Shown: positions 61,785 to 64,000 of the stretch, in pieces
Position numbering within the stretch: the stretch's first letter is position 1
Layout: each line of letters starts with the position of its first letter
NCBI RefSeq assembly: GCF_017313085.1
Contig: NZ_JAFLNF010000001.1
Span: forward strand, 434,001 to 498,000
DNA length: 64,000 nt
Reading direction: 5' to 3'
Origin: Roseibium limicola
GTDB lineage: Bacteria; Pseudomonadota; Alphaproteobacteria; Rhizobiales; Stappiaceae
Translations under genes and position numbers: made by a program
Notes under the pieces: model-generated
Databases searched by the model: none
What the model was told of the DNA's origin: nothing
What the model saw: only the letters and a program-made list of their open reading frames with translations

Positions 61785-62743
61785 ACGGCCCTGCCCTTTC
61801 CAGACGCGGCGGCGACGATCCCGATGATGATCGTGCCGGTCATGATCAGACGCACACCAGCGCCCAATCCATAAGAATTCAACATTGAAACAATCAGGAA
61901 CATCAGCAGGGCACCGCCCCAGATGCCCGGCACATTGGAATTGCCACCGGCAATGGAACTGCCGCCAATCACGACCACAGCGATGGAAATCAGCAGATAC
62001 TCCGCCCCCATGTTGAGCGCCGCGCCGCCTGAAAAACTGGCGAGGAAATAGCCCGTCAACGACGCCAGCACCGCCGACGAAATATAGGTGACCGCTCTGA
62101 CGACCTCGACCGGCACACCGCTAAGGCGGGCTGCCCGGGTATTCTGGCCAAAGGCGGATACCCAGCGCCCGAAAATCGAACGCTCCAGAACGATCCAGCT
62201 GAGAACCGCAATCAGAAGGCCGATAAGGGTCATGTTCGGAATTCCGAAGAACGAGCCGGTCGTAAAGTCTGCCAGGACTTCTGGCGGCTTAATCCTCAAA
62301 CCTCGGTTCGACCAGATTGCCAGCGACTGATAAAGAAAGGAAGCGGAGAGGGTCGCAATGATCGGCGGAATGCGCAGCAGACGGATGAGCGCATAATTGA
62401 AGCCGCCCGCTCCGAGGCCGACCAGCAGCGCAACCCCCAGACCGGGCAGCACCAAAGCGGTTTCACCATGCATGAACTTCAAGGCCAGTGTAGCAGCCAG
62501 TGTCATCGTCGCGGGGATCGACAGATCAACGTTCCCCGGACCCAGAGTGATGACGAACATCTGCCCCAATCCGACGATCGCAGAAAAAGCCGCGAAGGTC
62601 AGTGCAGCGGACAACAGCCCGGCCCCGCCCCGCCCATCAGTGAGATAAGTTGTGGCGCCGAAAGCCAACACGCTGGCGGCAAAGGCCCAGAACCACGGAC
62701 GACGCGGCAGGTCAGTCAGTTTCAAGACGAAGGACTTATCCAT
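61781..62743 (-). CDS. Sugar ABC transporter permease (RbsC family), second
   Basis: This 320-residue inner-membrane permease has about nine hydrophobic helices and the motifs GPGNVDLSIPATMTLAA, IPPIIATLSASFLYQSLA and SIAVVVIGGSSIAGGNSNVPG. Start ATG 62743 has GAGGCGG upstream and overlaps the first permease gene by 8 bp; an in-frame start at 62806 would lie inside that gene. It forms a heterodimer with the protein encoded at 62736-63680. Confidence 0.93.
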   Translation of the reverse strand: MDKSFVLKLTDLPRRPWFWAFAASVLAFGATTYLTDGRGGAGLLSAALTFAAFSAIVGLGQMFVITLGPGNVDLSIPATMTLAATLALKFMHGETALVLPGLGVALLVGLGAGGFNYALIRLLRIPPIIATLSASFLYQSLAIWSNRGLRIKPPEVLADFTTGSFFGIPNMTLIGLLIAVLSWIVLERSIFGRWVSAFGQNTRAARLSGVPVEVVRAVTYISSAVLASLTGYFLASFSGGAALNMGAEYLLISIAVVVIGGSSIAGGNSNVPGIWGGALLMFLIVSMLNSYGLGAGVRLIMTGTIIIGIVAAASGKGRAV

Positions 62744-63680
62744 TTTGGGCCGCCTCTTTCCATTTCCGATTGCGACGCGAAAACAGCAGACGCACAGCCA
62801 GAACAAGGATCAGGATTGCTCCCTGCGCCCCGATCTGCCAATCCGGTGAAAGCCGCATGAACGAGAGAAAGCTGCCGGCAAGCGCCAGGGTCAGCGCCCC
62901 GATCACCGCACCCACCGGGGATATCTTCCCCCCGGTAAACTCACCACCTCCAAGGATCACACCGGCAATCGATAGCAGCGTGTAGCGCAAGGCAATATTG
63001 GCATCAGCCGATGTGGTCAGGCCGACCAGACACACCCCGGACAGCACGCCGAAGAACCCGGCCAGTGCATAAGCGCCTGCCTTGAGCTTTGCGACCGACC
63101 AGCCAGAGCGGGCAACGGCTTGAGCATTTCCTCCCACCGCCCTGAGCAACGTTCCGGTTGACGACCGCATGATCAGGAAATGACTGATACCGGCAATCAA
63201 CACGCAGGCGACAACCGCCATCGGCACCAGTGGTGGTTTGACGGTCATCAAACTGCGGATCCAGACCGGGGCAGTCCCACCAGGAGACGGCAGAAGCAAA
63301 ACTGCAAGACCGCCCCAGACGAACGACATGCCCAGCGTCACCACAATCGCCGGCAGTTGCCGTATGTGTATGAGCGCTCCAAGCCCAGCATAGGCAAGGA
63401 TGGCCGCCAGGAGGATTGCCACGCCAAGAACCGGTGTGTCATGCAGAAACGTCGCGGTGACACAAGCGACAAAACTGACGAATGTACCAATCGACAGGTC
63501 AATATCATTGACCATCATGATCATCATCTGGGCGATGGTCGCCAGCGCAATCGGCACCGCCAGATTGAAGAGCAAATTCAATCCGAAGTAGCTCATCGCA
63601 CGCGGCTGCAGATAAAAGACTGCAGCCAGCAGAAATGCTAATGAGAGCACCGGCAGCAGGATCCTGTATTTTCCGTTCAT
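62736..63680 (-). CDS. Sugar ABC transporter permease (RbsC family), first
   Basis: This 314-residue permease has about nine hydrophobic helices, with MMVNDIDLSIGTFVSFVACV, LPAIVVTLGMSFVWGGLAVLLLP and LSIAGVILGGGEFTGGKISPVGA. Its ATG overlaps the ATPase stop by 4 bp (ATGA). Two distinct RbsC-type permeases next to a two-domain ATPase resemble the autoinducer-2 and rhizobial sugar ABC systems. Confidence 0.93.
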   Translation of the reverse strand: MNGKYRILLPVLSLAFLLAAVFYLQPRAMSYFGLNLLFNLAVPIALATIAQMMIMMVNDIDLSIGTFVSFVACVTATFLHDTPVLGVAILLAAILAYAGLGALIHIRQLPAIVVTLGMSFVWGGLAVLLLPSPGGTAPVWIRSLMTVKPPLVPMAVVACVLIAGISHFLIMRSSTGTLLRAVGGNAQAVARSGWSVAKLKAGAYALAGFFGVLSGVCLVGLTTSADANIALRYTLLSIAGVILGGGEFTGGKISPVGAVIGALTLALAGSFLSFMRLSPDWQIGAQGAILILVLAVRLLFSRRNRKWKEAAQNG

Positions 63681-64000
63681 GTGCCCACCCCCTGCATTTC
63701 GAAGGAGGCCGCCAGGATATTTTCCTCATTGATGTTGTCGCCGGTAAGTTCGGCAGAGATCCGGCCGTTGCGGAAGACAAAGACGCGATCGCACTGGCAA
63801 ACTTCTTCCGTCTCGGTGGAGTACCAGAGGAAGGAACGCCCACCCGCCGCTTCATTGCGGATCAGCTGATAGGCCTCTTGCTTTGTGCCGACGTCCACAC
63901 CCCGCATGGGATCATCCATCACGACGATCGGTGCAGAAGACGCAAGCGCTCGGGCAAACAGAACCTTTTGCTGGTTTCCGCCCGAAAGGGACAGGATGAG
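63677..64000 (-). CDS. Sugar ABC transporter ATPase, C-terminal end (RbsA family; 5' part beyond the window)
   Basis: About 107 codons of the C-terminus are visible. They include the signature LSLSGGNQQKVLFARAL, the degenerate Walker B VVMDDPMRGVDVGTK and the tail typical of the second ABC domain of RbsA-like ATPases. The reading frame enters open from the right edge, so the start is not seen; the internal ATG at 63922 is not the start. Walker B has Asp-Asp (MDDP) in place of the usual Asp-Glu. The stop overlaps the permease ATG. Confidence 0.9.
   Translation of the reverse strand, partial: LILSLSGGNQQKVLFARALASSAPIVVMDDPMRGVDVGTKQEAYQLIRNEAAGGRSFLWYSTETEEVCQCDRVFVFRNGRISAELTGDNINEENILAASFEMQGVGT

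Overview
The window is GC-rich chromosomal DNA from an alphaproteobacterium. The signs are the gene style (FadR, LacI and LysR regulators beside TRAP and ABC solute transporters), an iol cluster with its own inositol ABC transporter, exact TTAA-N7-TTAA (CtrA-type) motifs and a TGA-N9-TCA (RirA-type) iron box. A marine Rhizobiales/Stappiaceae-type organism such as Roseibium is my best guess; this is inference, since no rRNA or marker gene is present. About 47 protein genes are supported. I saw no tRNA, rRNA, CRISPR array, insertion sequence or integrase.

Layout. 1-4041 (minus): a TonB-dependent receptor followed 4 nt later by a YddA/SbmA-type ABC protein that runs off the left edge, behind a promoter carrying a possible iron box. 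4275-15688: a variant Pel exopolysaccharide locus. An ExoF/Wza-like export protein is divergent from pelD-pelE-pelF-pelG, two separate genes for the hydrolase and deacetylase halves of PelA, and a TPR protein in the place of PelB. 15860-23036: three secreted, calcium-binding-type proteins that share a short 'NPDV' repeat family: an M10 metalloprotease, a 1377-residue mosaic protein and a 256-residue RTX protein. They are plausibly matrix partners of the polysaccharide.

23054-31515: a LacI regulator divergent from a two-ATPase polyol-type ABC transporter and a fused ATP-dependent dihydroxyacetone kinase, with paired operators between them. 31647-37029: aldehyde dehydrogenase, enolase-superfamily enzyme and GMC oxidoreductase (minus), divergent from a LysR regulator. 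37148-42527: SDR, RraA-like protein and a three-part TRAP transporter (minus), divergent from a FadR-type regulator with two palindromes between them. These last two modules look like sugar-acid or polyol oxidation pathways.

42542-55308: myo-inositol catabolism on the minus strand, transcribed iolG, ABC binding protein, permease, ATPase, a second Gfo/Idh dehydrogenase, iolC (with fused DUF2090), iolD, iolE, iolB and a hydroxypyruvate-isomerase-like TIM barrel. It is divergent from a LacI regulator, with two identical 16-bp palindromes between. 55336-59698: glycerate 2-kinase and a divergent dimethylglycine/sarcosine dehydrogenase-type enzyme. 59779-64000 (minus): a second sugar ABC transporter (ATPase cut by the right edge, two permeases), SMP-30/gluconolactonase and zinc alcohol dehydrogenase.

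The most unusual part is 4-23 kb: a Pel locus whose PelD lacks the degenerate GGDEF domain, whose PelA is split, whose outer-membrane exporter is replaced by an ExoF-like protein, and which is flanked by repeat-sharing secreted proteins. Exact CtrA-type motifs stand in front of both the Pel operon and the 256-residue RTX gene.
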